A stretch of DNA of 64,000 nucleotides from Tupaia tana (GCA_026018925.1 JAKSZU010000020.1:43493102-43557101); one strand, 5' to 3'; positions 1 to 9,246 are shown, counted from the stretch's first letter. Numbers and translations are program-made. Notes: generated by a model from the letters alone, not told the origin.

Positions 1-132
1 TGACCACAGTTCGAGTCCCAGACCTGGTGACTTGCTGTCTCAATTTCCCTCTCTCACTCTGTGTCTCTCTCTGGTCAAAATAAAATAAATGAGTAAATAA
101 ATAAAATTTAAATAAATAATCCTTTAAAAAAA
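1..132 (+). mobile_element. SINE-B, cut by window start
   Basis: The window opens inside the tRNA-like head: the B box GTTCGAGTCCC is at about 10-20, followed by the CT-rich body, TGGTCAAAATAAAATAAATG and the AT-rich tail. The 5' end lies outside the window. Confidence 0.85.
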
Positions 133-177
133 GAGTTGTTGTAATATAAAAACCCTATCGCTGACCTAGGCAGCACA

Positions 178-440
178 GGCCAGCAGGTGGCTTAGTGGTT
201 AGGGCCGCTGGATCCCACATGGTCATTTGCATAATCCAAGTTCGGGCCCAGGGACTTGAGAAACACACATCCTTGCATGTCTGTATGTACCCAAAATCCC
301 TAAAGGAGAAAGAAATGGAAGAAAAGGGGTTGCAATGTGACCATTCCCCGGGGGTGCTTTCTCACTCCACACCCTTCCTTACCCCTCTCCCCACCCCATC
401 TCTCTCTGATGAGCTAATGAGCCCTCTGGCAAATTAGAAC
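178..440 (+). mobile_element. SINE-P, interrupted at its 3' end
   Basis: Starts GGCCAGCAGGTGGCTTAGTG with an A-box-like segment; the body carries the AAAATCCCTAAAGGAGAAAG and CCCCGGGGG landmarks and ends near GAGCCCTCTGGCAAATTA. A younger SINE-A inserted at its 3' end, and a short A-rich remainder follows at 711-720. Confidence 0.8.
431..440. repeat. Target-site duplication, left copy
   Basis: AAATTAGAAC here is repeated exactly at 701-710, flanking the SINE-A between them. This identifies a LINE-type retroposition event. Confidence 0.95.
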
Positions 441-700
441 TTTTTTTTTTGGAGAGGTTTTTTCGCTATAGGGCTCTTGCGCTCGCCAGACAGAGAGAGA
501 CAGAGAGACAGAAAGTGAGAAATCACCCCCCAGGGGGGATGGCCACGCCTCAATCTCGTCTCCTCCATTCTCCTCTCGGGATCTTGGGCACGCACGCACA
601 CATGCCCGGTGTGAGGTTTAAGCCACCGGGTCCGGGACGCGAACCGCAGTCGAATACATGGGAGTCCAGCGACACAGCCATTACGCTAACTGCTGGTCCC
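441..700 (-). mobile_element. SINE-A, full length
   Basis: The element reads from CCAGCAGTTAGCGTAATGGC (complement, right end) to a T-run at 441-450 that is its poly-A tail. The CCCCCCAGGGGGG palindrome and the tail motif CTATAGGG are intact. A perfect 10-bp TSD proves insertion into the older SINE-P. Confidence 0.95.
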
Positions 701-899
701 AAATTAGAACATTTTTAAAACCTCAGCTGATACATGAAAATTATTTCCTCTGGGGAGGAAGACCTGGGAAAAAGGAGATAGAGAACGACTGCTTTTTGTC
801 ATAAATCTTGTGGGGCCCGTTTTATTCTTTAGACCATAGCCATATATAATTTTGGTACAAAAATAAAAGCAAAGAACTAAGAATTTGAAAAAGGAGTGG

Positions 900-1049
900 A
901 GGGGCTGGCTTTCCCAGCTGCTCATATTTGGGTTGGAATCCTACAGTAACAACCTAGATCTGACCTTGCACAACTTCCTTAACCTCCGGGCAGTGGTTTC
1001 CACCTGTAAGACTGGAACAGTGGTGGTTGCGAGGTTAAAAGAGGTGCGC
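900..1049 (+). mobile_element. MIR fragment
   Basis: GACCTTGCACAACTTCCTTAACCTC followed by CACCTGTAAGACTGGAAC tracks the MIR core (gtgaccttgggcaa..., cctcatctgtaaaatgg). It is heavily decayed, as expected for an ancient mammalian SINE. Confidence 0.6.
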
Positions 1050-1124
1050 TATTAGGTCATTGGTAGAGGCGTGACATATTTTCCTATGCAAAAAATGTGC
1101 CATGACTTTCCAGACGACCCAATA
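1050..1124. mobile_element. Palindromic mariner-type MITE, intact copy
   Basis: The left arm TATTAGGTCATTGGTAGAGG and the complement of the right arm, TATTGGGTCGTCTGGAAAGT, form imperfect terminal inverted repeats around a short loop. Ends of TTAGG/TTGGG within TA and a size near 75-80 bp resemble MADE1-like mariner derivatives. Two more copies, at about 30683 and 61259, support a family. Confidence 0.65.
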
Positions 1125-1412
1125 GATAAGACCCTTTGCCCGTCTTGGGTAACTCATGTCAGCTCCCACTTCAAATAGCCATGGCTCTCACCCTCTCACT
1201 TGTCTGTCGTCGGAGACAAGCAGCAAAAGTCCCTGCTGCCAAAGCGCAGTGCATTATACCAGTGCCCAGTTATTTGAGGAGGAAGACTCACATCACTCTG
1301 TCTCCATCTTGGGCAAGGTACTGACTTCTCTCAAAGGAGAAACAAAATTTTTCGAAGTTAAGTGTTGATTTAGACAATTTTATTACAATGTCATTTAAAT
1401 AAGTATTAACTC

Positions 1413-1735
1413 GGGACCAGCAGATGGCATAATGTTATGTCACATAGTCGACTGTGGTTCGAGTCCTGGACCCAGCAGCTTAAAACTCAGTCGGGGAGCA
1501 TGTGCGTGTGTACCCAAGATCCCAAGAGGAGAGTGGAGAAGGGACTGTAGTGTGACCATCCCTCCGGGGGTAGGGGGGAGTTCTCACTGTCTGTCTCTCT
1601 GTGCCTCTGTAGCGTGGCTATCCCCCCTGGGGGTGGTTTCTCGTTTTCTGTCTCTCTGTCTCTCTGGCAAGTGCATGTATCCTATAGCAAAAATCTCTCT
1701 CTAAAAAAAAATTTTTTTAAATAAATAAATGAATA
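1413..1735 (+). mobile_element. SINE-A with internal duplication
   Basis: GGGACCAGCAGATGGCATAA head. The block with the C-rich/G-rich palindrome and GTCTGTCTCTCTG occurs twice (about 1548-1612 and 1613-1665), making it longer than its relatives. An imperfect TSD (GTATTAACTC at 1403, GTATTAATTC at 1737) flanks it. Confidence 0.85.
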
Positions 1736-1746
1736 TGTATTAATTC

Positions 1747-2158
1747 CTTACATATACAGAATTCAGGCAAAGTCTAAATAAATTTAATAAGTGAAGTCAA
1801 AATAAAATTATATGCAAACCAAATCACAAAACCAGTGGAATTCAACTGAACAGTGACGGCGTGTGACAGTGACGTTGTGTGGAAACCCAATCAGAGCTCT
1901 TCGCGAGCACATGCGATAGCAGGTTCTCAGGGGTCTCCACACCCAGGCGAGCAGGTGCTGGCTAATGGCCCAGCTTCTCCCCGCCGCTCCGTGAATCCCC
2001 CCACAGGCAGGCAGGCAGCTCCTTGGCCTCTGCACGGTGCCAGGCATCCCCTGTGTCAGGTCTACCAATGATTTCACTGTTAGCCCCGTAGGACGAAAAT
2101 AACACAACTCGGCACCATCTCAGAAACAGAAAGCTGGGCTTAAAAATTGAGAAGACGT
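1747..2158. other. Unique sequence, no gene seen
   Basis: No recognised repeat or conserved reading frame. The open frames in both directions here lack any familiar motif. Confidence 0.5.
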
Positions 2159-2418
2159 GGGACCAGCAGTTGGCGTAATAGCTATGTCGCTAGACTCCCA
2201 CGTAGTCGACCGTAGTTCAAGTCCCGGACCTGGTGGCTTAAACTCACACTGGGCACGTGTGTGTGCGTGTCCAAGATCCCGAGAGGAGAATGGAGGAGAA
2301 GGGATTGCAGCGTGGCATCCCCCCTGGGGGGTGATTTCTCACTTTTTGTCTCTCTGTCTCTCTCTTTCTGGCCAGCACACACGCCCTGTAGCAAAAACTT
2401 CTCAAAAAAAAAAAAAAA
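2159..2418 (+). mobile_element. SINE-A abutting the 27-bp array
   Basis: GGGACCAGCAGTTGGCGTAA head, B box AGTTCAAGTCC, intact palindrome, and a 15-base poly-A tail ending just before the tandem array. No clear TSD was found. Confidence 0.9.
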
Positions 2419-2421
2419 TCG

Positions 2422-2691
2422 AAAGGAGGGGCCACGTGGTGTAATGATAAAGGAGGGGCCACGTGGTGTAATGATAAAGGAGGGGCCACGTGGTGTAATG
2501 ATAAAGGAGGGGCCACGTGGTGTAATGATAAAGGAGGGGCCACGTGGTGTAATGATAAAGGAGGGGCCACGTGGTGTAATGATAAAGGAGGGGCCACGTG
2601 GTGTAATGATAAAGGAGGGGCCACGTGGTGTAATGATAAAGGAGGGGCCACGTGGTGTAATGATAAAGGAGGGGCCACGTGGTGTAATGAT
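2422..2691. repeat. Perfect 10 x 27-bp tandem array derived from a SINE head
   Basis: The unit (GGGGCCACGTGGTGTAATGA plus TAAAGGA) is repeated ten times without a mismatch and runs straight into the SINE-C body at 2692. Each unit holds the A-box-like TGGTGTAATGA and one CACGTG E-box. Because 27 is a multiple of three, long spurious open frames result on both strands. Confidence 0.95.
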
Positions 2692-2862
2692 AAAGGTGAT
2701 ATTTTACAAGGCAATCCCACATGGAAAGGTTCCCAGTTCAAGCCTGGAGACCTCGCTGAGCACCCTGGGCAAACTGAAGGCCTGGGTGGATCAGTGTCAG
2801 GGCCTTGTCGGGGTACTGTCTGTCTTTCTCTGTGTGTGTGTCTCTCTCTTGTTCATGGGATA
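2665..2862 (+). mobile_element. SINE-C whose 5' head is the last array unit
   Basis: Body matches the copy at 40423: AATCCCACATGGAAAGGTTC, then AGTTCAAGCCTGG (B box), then GATCAGTGTCAGGGCCTTGT and CGGGGTACTGTCTGTC. It is the source of the tandem unit on its left. Confidence 0.75.
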
Positions 2863-2869
2863 CATACAT

Positions 2870-2872
<3 letters not shown>

Positions 2873-2908
<36 letters not shown>
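2873..2908. repeat. (TG)n microsatellite
   Basis: About 18 TG dinucleotides, lying between SINE-C and the 7SL-derived element. Confidence 0.95.
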
Positions 2909-2909
<1 letters not shown>

Positions 2910-2914
2910 CAGAA

Positions 2915-3004
2915 GGCCGGGCATGGTGGTGTGTGGCTATAGTTTCAGCTACTTTAGAGGCTGAAGCAGGAGGATCATGACAGAGAGACGGTTCTTTAAA
3001 AAAA
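2915..3004 (+). mobile_element. Short 7SL-derived (Alu-like) element
   Basis: GGCCGGGCATGGTGGTGTGT, then TTTCAGCTACTTTAGAGGCT and GAAGCAGGAGGATCA match the 5' domain of Alu/7SL RNA. It then jumps to GACAGAGAGACGGTTCTTTA, matching the Alu 3' end, followed by an A-rich tail. An internal deletion leaves about 90 bp. Confidence 0.75.
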
Positions 3005-3009
3005 TGTAA

Positions 3010-3227
3010 TTAAACTTTGCCAGACAGCACGTGACTCAGCAGACGGAGAAGGGAAGTGAGAGAGCACCGGCCTGGGGGCATGGCCACACAGCAGTCCCTT
3101 CTCCATGCCAGGCCTTCGGGTTTTAGTCTCGCACACTCACGAGCCAGCCGTGTCTCTCAGAACCCGGACCGCGGTGGGCCGGGTGGGATCCAGCACCTTC
3201 ACCACCACGACACAGGCTGGCCCCCCA
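3010..3227 (-). mobile_element. SINE-P
   Basis: Complement of a diverged long SINE: the tail TTTGCCAGACAGCACGTG is at left, and the head GGATCCAGCACCTTCACCAC...GGCTGGCCCC is at right. Confidence 0.7.
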
Positions 3228-3266
3228 AATTTTTCTTGAGAAAAATACCAAAGTAAACATCACATA

Positions 3267-3533
3267 GGGCGGCCATTAGGAAGCGTGGTAGTTAAGGTGC
3301 CGGACTCCCACGTGGCCAACCGCAGTTTGAGTCCCAGACCCGGTGGTTTAAAAACACGCTGAGCACGTGTGTGTGAGTGCCCAAAGTCCTGGAAGGAGAA
3401 CCGAAGAGAAGGAATGGCGACATGGCCATCCCCGGGGGCCGGGGGGGGGGCGATTTCTCACTTTCCCTCTCTGTCTCTCTCTAGCGAGTGCACACACCCT
3501 GTGGCAAAAATCTTAATTAAAAAAAAATAAATA
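3267..3533 (+). mobile_element. SINE-P with poly-G tract
   Basis: GCGTGGTAGTTAAGGTGCCG head, AGTTTGAGTCCC B box, and a C/G palindrome expanded into a 10-base G run at about 3438. Tail CACCCTGTGGCAAAAATC. Approximate TSD TCACATAGGG/TCACATGGGG. Confidence 0.85.
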
Positions 3534-3542
3534 AAGTCACAT

Positions 3543-3765
3543 GGGGGCTGCCTCCATAGCCTGGTGGCTAAGGTAAAGCCCTGATGTTAGGGTGCCAGTT
3601 CCGGTTTGGCACGTGTGCGTGTGTGCCCCAGATGCTCAGGATAGAGCGATGGAGGAGAAGGGGCTGCAGAGCGACCAAGCCCCACGGAGAGGCTTCCTTC
3701 CTCTGCCTCCCTCCCTCTCCCTCTGTCTGTCTTTCTGCTGAATGCACATGTCCTCTGCAGTTAAG
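3543..3765 (+). mobile_element. SINE-P, diverged
   Basis: GGGGGCTGCCTCCATAGCCT head with GTGGCTAAGG, GGCACGTGTGCGTGTGTGCC mid-section and GAATGCACATGTCCTCTGCA tail. Confidence 0.7.
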
Positions 3766-3969
3766 GAGAAGTTGCCATGGAAAACAGCAGAAGCCCTGGA
3801 CAGCACTGCCTGGAGGCTGGCGAAGGCCCAGGAGAGCCTAACTCACAGGCGGGCCGGGACCCTTCCAGTCACATGTGCCATCTCCCCAACCCTCTCCCCG
3901 TCCCCCCACAAATGTGAGAACTACGTCCAGCCAAAATCGCTTATTTCATTCTGCTTTTCTTTACTTTTC

Positions 3970-4020
3970 CTTTTTTTTTGCTATAGGGCATGTGTACTTG
4001 GCAGAGAGAGAGGAAAAGGA
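3970..4020 (-). mobile_element. Fragment of long-SINE 3' end, inverted
   Basis: TTTTTGCTATAGGGCATGTG and GGCAGAGAGAGAGG are the complement of the SINE-A/P tail. It is joined directly to a plus-strand SINE-B tail, forming a chimera. Confidence 0.65.
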
Positions 4021-4026
4021 GACTTG

Positions 4027-4132
4027 TTTTCTCACTTTCCTTCTCACTTTCCTTCTTTGTCTCTCTGTCTCTTTCTGGTCAAATTAATAATAATAATAAT
4101 AAATAAAATTGAATAAATATAATTTTTTAAGG
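4027..4132 (+). mobile_element. SINE-B 3' fragment
   Basis: TTCTCACTTTCC (present twice), CT-rich body, TGGTCAAATTAATAATAATA and an AT-rich tail; the tRNA head is missing. Confidence 0.75.
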
Positions 4133-4140
4133 AACAAAAC

Positions 4141-4333
4141 AAGGCACCAGCAGGTTGCATGGTGGTTAAAGGCAGTGGATTCCCACATGGCCGACCACGG
4201 TTCGAGTTCTGGACCTGGTGGCTTGGTTTCTTACTTTCCCTTTCTCTCTCTCTCTCTCTCTCTCTGTGGTCAAATTAAAAATAATAATAATAACAATAAC
4301 AAATAGAATTAAATAAATAAATAATTCTTTAGT
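4141..4333 (+). mobile_element. SINE-B, full length
   Basis: GGCACCAGCAGGTTGCATGG head, B box GGTTCGAGTTC, (CT)n body, TGGTCAAATTAAAAATAATA and tail ATAATTCTTTAGTAAAAAA. Confidence 0.9.
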
Positions 4334-4346
4334 AAAAAAGTGACTG

Positions 4347-4621
4347 GGGGAACCAGCAATCAGCGTAATGGCTATGTCGCTGGACTCCCACGTAGTCGAC
4401 CGCGGTTCACGTCCTGGACCCGGTGGCTTAAAACTCACGCTGGGCGCGTGTGCGTGCGTGCCCAAGATCCCGAGAGGAGAATGGAGGAGAAGGGATTGCG
4501 GCGTGACCATCCCCCCTGGGGGGTGATTTCTTGCTTTCTGTCTCTATGTCTCTGTCTGTCTGGTGAGCGCACGCGCCCTATAGCGAAAACCTCTCAAAAA
4601 AAAAAAAAAGAAAGAAAAAGA
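4347..4621 (+). mobile_element. SINE-A, full length with 13-bp TSD
   Basis: GGGGAACCAGCAATCAGCGT head and TTAAAACTCACG body variant; tail AGCGAAAACCTCTC plus A-rich run. AAAAAAGTGACTG at 4334-4346 recurs at 4622-4634. It landed in the tail of the preceding SINE-B. Confidence 0.95.
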
Positions 4622-4699
4622 AAAAAAGTGACTGAAAAGCCTAGTTACTCCAGCTTGCCTAGAGTCTTGGAGTTGATCTTCTGACTGAGTTAGAGTTTC

Positions 4700-4893
4700 C
4701 CAATTTATTTATTTATTTATTTTTAAGGTTCATTTTATCTTATTTTATTTATTATTATTCAATTTGACCAGAGAGAGACACACAGAGAGAGTAGGGGGAA
4801 AGTGAGAAGGCTAGCCACCAGGTCCGGGATTCAAACCACAGTCAGCCGTGTGGGAGTCTAGCACCGTAACCACTATGCCACCTACCGGCGCCC
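4700..4893 (-). mobile_element. SINE-B
   Basis: (TTTA)n tail at left, CAATTTGACCAGAGAGAGAC, B box complement GGGATTCAAACC and head GCCACCTACCGGCGCC at right. Confidence 0.9.
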
Positions 4894-5230
4894 AGAGTTC
4901 CTCAGTTTAACAAGTGGTAGGTGGAGGAAAGTCCAGGCAGAGGACGTGCCTCTCACAGTACCCCACGCCAGAGCAAGCTGGCCCTGAACCACTGCCCCGC
5001 TCCTGCCTGTGGGCTGCTGGCACTGAAGTGGGCTGCACAGTGTGGGGGGGGGGGGGAGGGGAAGGAAAAAAGAAAAAAGAAACCAGGAAAGAGTTGTCAG
5101 GATAGATGGTGAACTTTGCATTTGCCACTAGTTTGGGTTTGGGGTGTGTGTGCACGTCTCTGTGTGTAAAGCTCTGTTCCAGAGGGTGGGAGCACAGAGA
5201 TAATTTTTGCTTTTCAAAATGAAGACTTTG

Positions 5231-5491
5231 GGGACCAGCAGTTGGCGTAATGGCTATGTCACTGGACTCCCATGTAGTCGACCACAGTTCGAGTCCCGGA
5301 CCCAGTGGCTTAAACTCATGCCGGGCACATGTGCGTGCGTGCCCAAGATCCCGAGAGGAGAATGGAGGAGAAGGGATTGTGGTGTGGCCATCGTCCCTGG
5401 GGGGTGATTTCTCGCTCTCTGTCTCTCTGTCTCTTCCTTCTGGCGAGCACATGGGCCCTGTAGCTAAAACCTCTCCAGAAAAAAAAAAAAA
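5231..5491 (+). mobile_element. SINE-A nested in SINE-P
   Basis: GGGACCAGCAGTTGGCGTAA head to a poly-A tail at about 5478-5491. The flanks AGACTTTG and AGATTTG suggest a short TSD. Confidence 0.9.
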
Positions 5492-5494
5492 AGA

Positions 5495-5722
5495 TTTGTA
5501 ATAGGGCATGTGCACTCGCCAGAAAGAGAAGGTGAGAAGGGGTCCCCCCGGAGGATAGCCATTCCAGAATCCCTTCTCCATTCTCCTCTCAGGATTTTGG
5601 GCACACACACACACACACACACACACACCTGGTATGTTTCTCAAGTCGCTGGATCTGGGACTTGAACAGTGCACTTAGCCATGTAGAATCCAGCACCTTA
5701 ACCAACACACCACTGCTGGCCT
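5495..5722 (-). mobile_element. SINE-P carrying a CA microsatellite
   Basis: ATAGGGCATGTGCACTCGCC tail complement at left, (CA)13-14 at about 5602-5628 replacing the usual alternating purine-pyrimidine block, and head ACACCACTGCTGGCC at right. Confidence 0.8.
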
Positions 5723-5759
5723 CCTTAATTCTTTTTATTTAATTTACTTTTGTTTTAAA

Positions 5760-5993
5760 ATACACTAGAAGGCATGGATGCTCACTATAGAAAGAGACAC
5801 AGAGTGAGAACGCACCCTCAGAGGGGATGACCATGCTGCAATCCCTTCTTTTCCATTCTCCCCACTCTTGGGACTCGGGGCACACACACACACCCGCGTG
5901 GCGTGTTTATCCAGCCGTTGGGTCGGGTACTCTAACCCTGCGCTTGGCTATGTGGGATCCAGTCACCTTAACTGCCACACCACTGGCTGGTCC
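5760..5993 (-). mobile_element. SINE-P
   Basis: GGATGACCATGCTGCAATCC, CTTTTCCATTCTCC, GGCACACACACACACCCGCG and head complement CACACCACTGGCTGGTCC. Confidence 0.75.
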
Positions 5994-6159
5994 GCAAACA
6001 CTTGATCCTAATGTTGATTCTGAGAGCAATTGGCAGTCATGGGAGGCTTGTAATCGATGAGCTGATATCATTATATATAATTAGTATATATTAATTTTAG
6101 AGTGAGTTGAAAGAAGAACATGGAGACCAACAAGGCGTTTATTACTTATTACACTGTCT

Positions 6160-6265
6160 GAGATGGCTACAGGGCACATGCACTCTCCATAGAGAGAGAA
6201 AGAGAAAGTGAGGAAGCAACCCTCCCCACAGGGGAATGGCCATGCCTCAAACCCTTCTCCTCCAC
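6160..6265 (-). mobile_element. SINE-P 3' half only
   Basis: GGCTACAGGGCACATGCACT, GAGAAAGTGAGGAAGC and GGGGAATGGCCATGCC match the 3' half; the tRNA head is absent. Confidence 0.65.
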
Positions 6266-6514
6266 AGAGAAAATAAAACAAAACAAAAAACAAGGTAGAA
6301 CGGAATTAGGTAGTGATGACAGACATGCAGAAGGCTATAGACACTCAGGTGGTCCAATCGTTAAGGTTTATGACCTTAGCAGGTAGTTCTGGGAGGCAGG
6401 ACATAAGAGGAATCTTAGGAGTTGCCCCGACTTCTGGTTTGAGTTTCTGAGCTTTAGTTTCCTTAACTAGAACAGTGAGGAACAGACTGGAACCCAGAAC
6501 CGGTGTCATGGGCA

Positions 6515-6735
6515 GTGGGGCACCACTATGCAGTCCTGGAGCCCTGTAGGCGGCTCTGGGTTCGAAGCCCAGGTCCACCAAACCACCAGGCACTCCCACA
6601 CATGATTCTGGCTGGCCGGAAGGCATGCTTGGGAACGGAGTCGTGGCCTTACACCATGGTGAGACCCCGTCAAGGGTATTTATCTTTCTGTCTCTCTCCT
6701 TCCTGCCCTCCTCTCTCTCACTAAATAAATAAGGT
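6515..6735 (+). mobile_element. SINE-C-like element, diverged
   Basis: GGGTTCGAAGCCC B box, ACTCCCACACATGATTCTGG, GAGACCCCGTCAAGGGTATT, CT-rich body and ACTAAATAAATAAGG tail follow the order seen at 2665 and 40423, although similarity is modest. Confidence 0.5.
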
Positions 6736-6879
6736 AAAAAAAGTAAACAAATAGCAGAGTAAGAGAGGCAGGCTATGACTAGGAGTTCTCACAAAACTTG
6801 GTATTAGCGTGTGATGAGATATTGGTACACCCAGTAAGTCACACACCTATCTTTTATGTATGTTTTCTTTATTCATAAT

Positions 6880-7113
6880 AGAATGTGTGTGCACACATGT
6901 GAGAGAAAGACAGAGAGAGGTGAGGACCCTCCACAGGGTCTGATCATGCTGCAATACCCTTCCTCCAGTCCCCCCCACCCATCAGATCGTGAGCGTTCAC
7001 TCGCACGTGCCAGAGGGTTTCCGGCTAACAAGGCTGGGGATCCGAACCACGGCTGCCACGTGGAATCCAGTTTCTCTTGAGCAGTGCGTTACCACTGCAC
7101 CTCAGCCAGCTCT
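6880..7113 (-). mobile_element. SINE-P
   Basis: AATGTGTGTGCACACATGTG, GAGAGAAAGACAGAGAG, GATCATGCTGCAATACCC and head complement CCGAACCACGGCTGCCACGT. Confidence 0.7.
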
Positions 7114-7321
7114 AACTTCTTCATATGAGAAGAACAAGCATTAGCGACACAGCGAGGGCACCATTCATTGGTACAGACACTGCGGGGGCAACGTAGCAGA
7201 ATCTAGCCCTTTAGACCCATCAATTCCAGCTCTCAGAACTGACATCAGAAAATGCACATGCACTGGGAAGAATGTATAAGGATGCAGACTACAGCATTTT
7301 TTTGTGATCTGAAAAGTTCAG

Positions 7322-7530
7322 ACTACTGGACAAGCTCCATCGCCCCATGGTTAAGGGAGTTAGATTCCACATGGTTGGAAACTCAGCTGTTGCTGGCTCA
7401 AAATACACTAGGCATGTATGCATGCATACCTCAAATCCTGGCAGGATGGAAAAATGGAGAAGGGATTGAAGTGTGATTGTACCCCACTGGGGAGTGCGTT
7501 CTCCCACTCCCCCCACCCCCATCTCTCTCT

Positions 7531-7569
<39 letters not shown>

Positions 7570-7598
7570 GCACGCCGCCCTTTAATAAACTACCTACT
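7322..7598 (+). mobile_element. SINE-P with long (CT)n
   Basis: CATGGTTAAGGGAGTTAGAT head, GGCATGTATGCATGCATACC, GGAGAAGGGATTGAAGTGTG, then (CT)n at about 7522-7564 and CATATGCACGCCGCCCTTTA. Confidence 0.7.
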
Positions 7599-7600
7599 TA

Positions 7601-8210
7601 AATGACCTTTGATATGAAAATGGTTAAGTAAGCCATGCCAGTGTTTGCAGCCTTCATGAATAACGAAAACCACCTGGGATGTTGGTTGCACTAATTTCTC
7701 CAGTCTTCTCAGTCCTGTGACCCCAGGCTCTCTTGGAGGTAAGAGTTGAATATTGCTTGGTGGTGCATAACATTAGCAGAGTTTCAGAAAGTTATTTCAA
7801 ATGTTTTCAAAACTATTTCAACAAACAAATACTAATTAGGAATTGAAAAGAATGAGAGCAGATCTGCAGGAAGCAACTGAGAATGAGCTCCAAGATATTC
7901 TGAGTGATCAGCGGAGACTGTGAAACGAACACGCTGTTCCATGCTGTTATGTAACACAGACCCACACACAGGCCCGTGCATTTCTAGAGATAAATAGGGG
8001 TGGAACGGAGATTTCAAAGTGAACTGTTACACCCATAATGCCTGATCTCATTTCAGCCGAAATGTATTCATGTATTAATTATCTAATTAAAAACAAATAT
8101 TTACTTACTGTAGGTGTGGTTGGGGAGACAGATAAAGGTAGTTTAGGCAAAACAGATGATTTGTCCCAGATCCCATTCGCCCTGAGGCATGTCCTGGTTA
8201 AATTTTATCT
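7601..8210. other. Unique sequence, no gene seen
   Basis: Mixed composition with no repeat or convincing exon recognised. It separates SINE-P from a SINE-B pair. Confidence 0.5.
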
Positions 8211-8222
8211 ATGCAATACTTA

Positions 8223-8544
8223 TTTTTTTTAATAATTATTTTATTTAACTTTATTTATTTATTTTAATTTGACCTGAGAGGGACAGAGAGAGAGAGAGGG
8301 AATAAGTGAGAAAGCAAACTGTCGGGTCCAGGACTTGAACCGTAGTTGGCCATGTGGGAGTCCAGCACCCTCAACCACCAAACCACCTACCGGCCCCTCT
8401 TTATTTTTATTTAACCAGAGCGGAACAGAGTGAGAGAGAGATAGAGAGAGAGAGAAAGCAAGCCCTGCCTGGTCTGGGACTCGAACCACGGTCAGCCACG
8501 TGGGAGCCCAGCACCCTTAACCACCACACCACCTGCCAGCCCCA
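8223..8544 (-). mobile_element. SINE-B tandem dimer in one TSD
   Basis: Two minus-strand SINE-B units are joined head to tail at about 8397/8398. Each has its own head (CACCTACCGGCCCC; CACCTGCCAGCCCC) and (TTTA)n or TTTTTATTT tail. The pair is enclosed by ATGCAATACTTA (8211-8222) and ATGCAATTCTTA (8545-8556), with no TSD at the inner joint. Confidence 0.85.
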
Positions 8545-8556
8545 ATGCAATTCTTA

Positions 8557-9246
8557 TTCACGACATATTTGGTGGTGTTCTCCACACACAATGAAGCAGG
8601 TTTACTGCTTTGGAGAGGTGGTAAAGATGGGGACGGGGCTAAGAAACGCCACTCCACTTCCAAGAGCTAATTCAAACACGCCCTCAGAGGCCCCGTTCCC
8701 ACAGGTGACCTCGAGTCTCCGTCTTCTCCACCTGGCCACTTCCTCATCTACCACGTATTTGTGCACGGGTCTCACCCCTCTTCACACCATCTCCCCTCCA
8801 GCCCACTGTGTCGCTCCGAAGCCTGGCAGTGCCCTGCACACTCGGCTCTCAGTACTAAGTGGCTGCTCCCGAGGTCCGAGAACAGTCTTCGACGCTCCGC
8901 TGAGATGGTGGCTCAGTGGAAGTCACTGAGTCCTCTCCCCTCGCGGCCTCACCCCCTCTCCCCTCCTCACTGCTGTCTCAAACCCGCAGAACAAGAGACA
9001 TTAAAACCGAGGCTCGGAGTCCAACCCCCCGGAGAGAACTGGGAAGTGACAGGCCGGCCGCCTCCCCAGACGCAGGCAGGACCGGATGGGAGGAGAGCGA
9101 GCGCCCAGTCCTACCTGGTGAGGTGAGGGCAGGGCTGGGCCCGAGGAGCTCTGCCGGCTTCTGGGAAAGGGCAACAGGTGCAGGGCAGAGAGAGGCAGGG
9201 AGCAGGGGCTTCTCTTCGGAGCCTGGCCCATCAGCCACTCGCGCCT
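8557..9246. other. GC-rich unique sequence left of the minisatellite
   Basis: CpG content rises towards 9000-9240 (several CCGG and GCGC sites). Open frames continue into the tandem repeat but show no known domain. I cannot tell whether this is a CpG island of a gene outside the window. Confidence 0.4.

Noticed and set aside
2422-2691. CRISPR-like array
   Set aside because: The ten repeats abut directly with no spacers, and the context is a vertebrate genome.
2244-2980. Open frames of 165-239 codons with a 9-residue repeat
   Set aside because: They are translations of the 27-bp array and flanking SINEs, on both strands, with no independent coding evidence.
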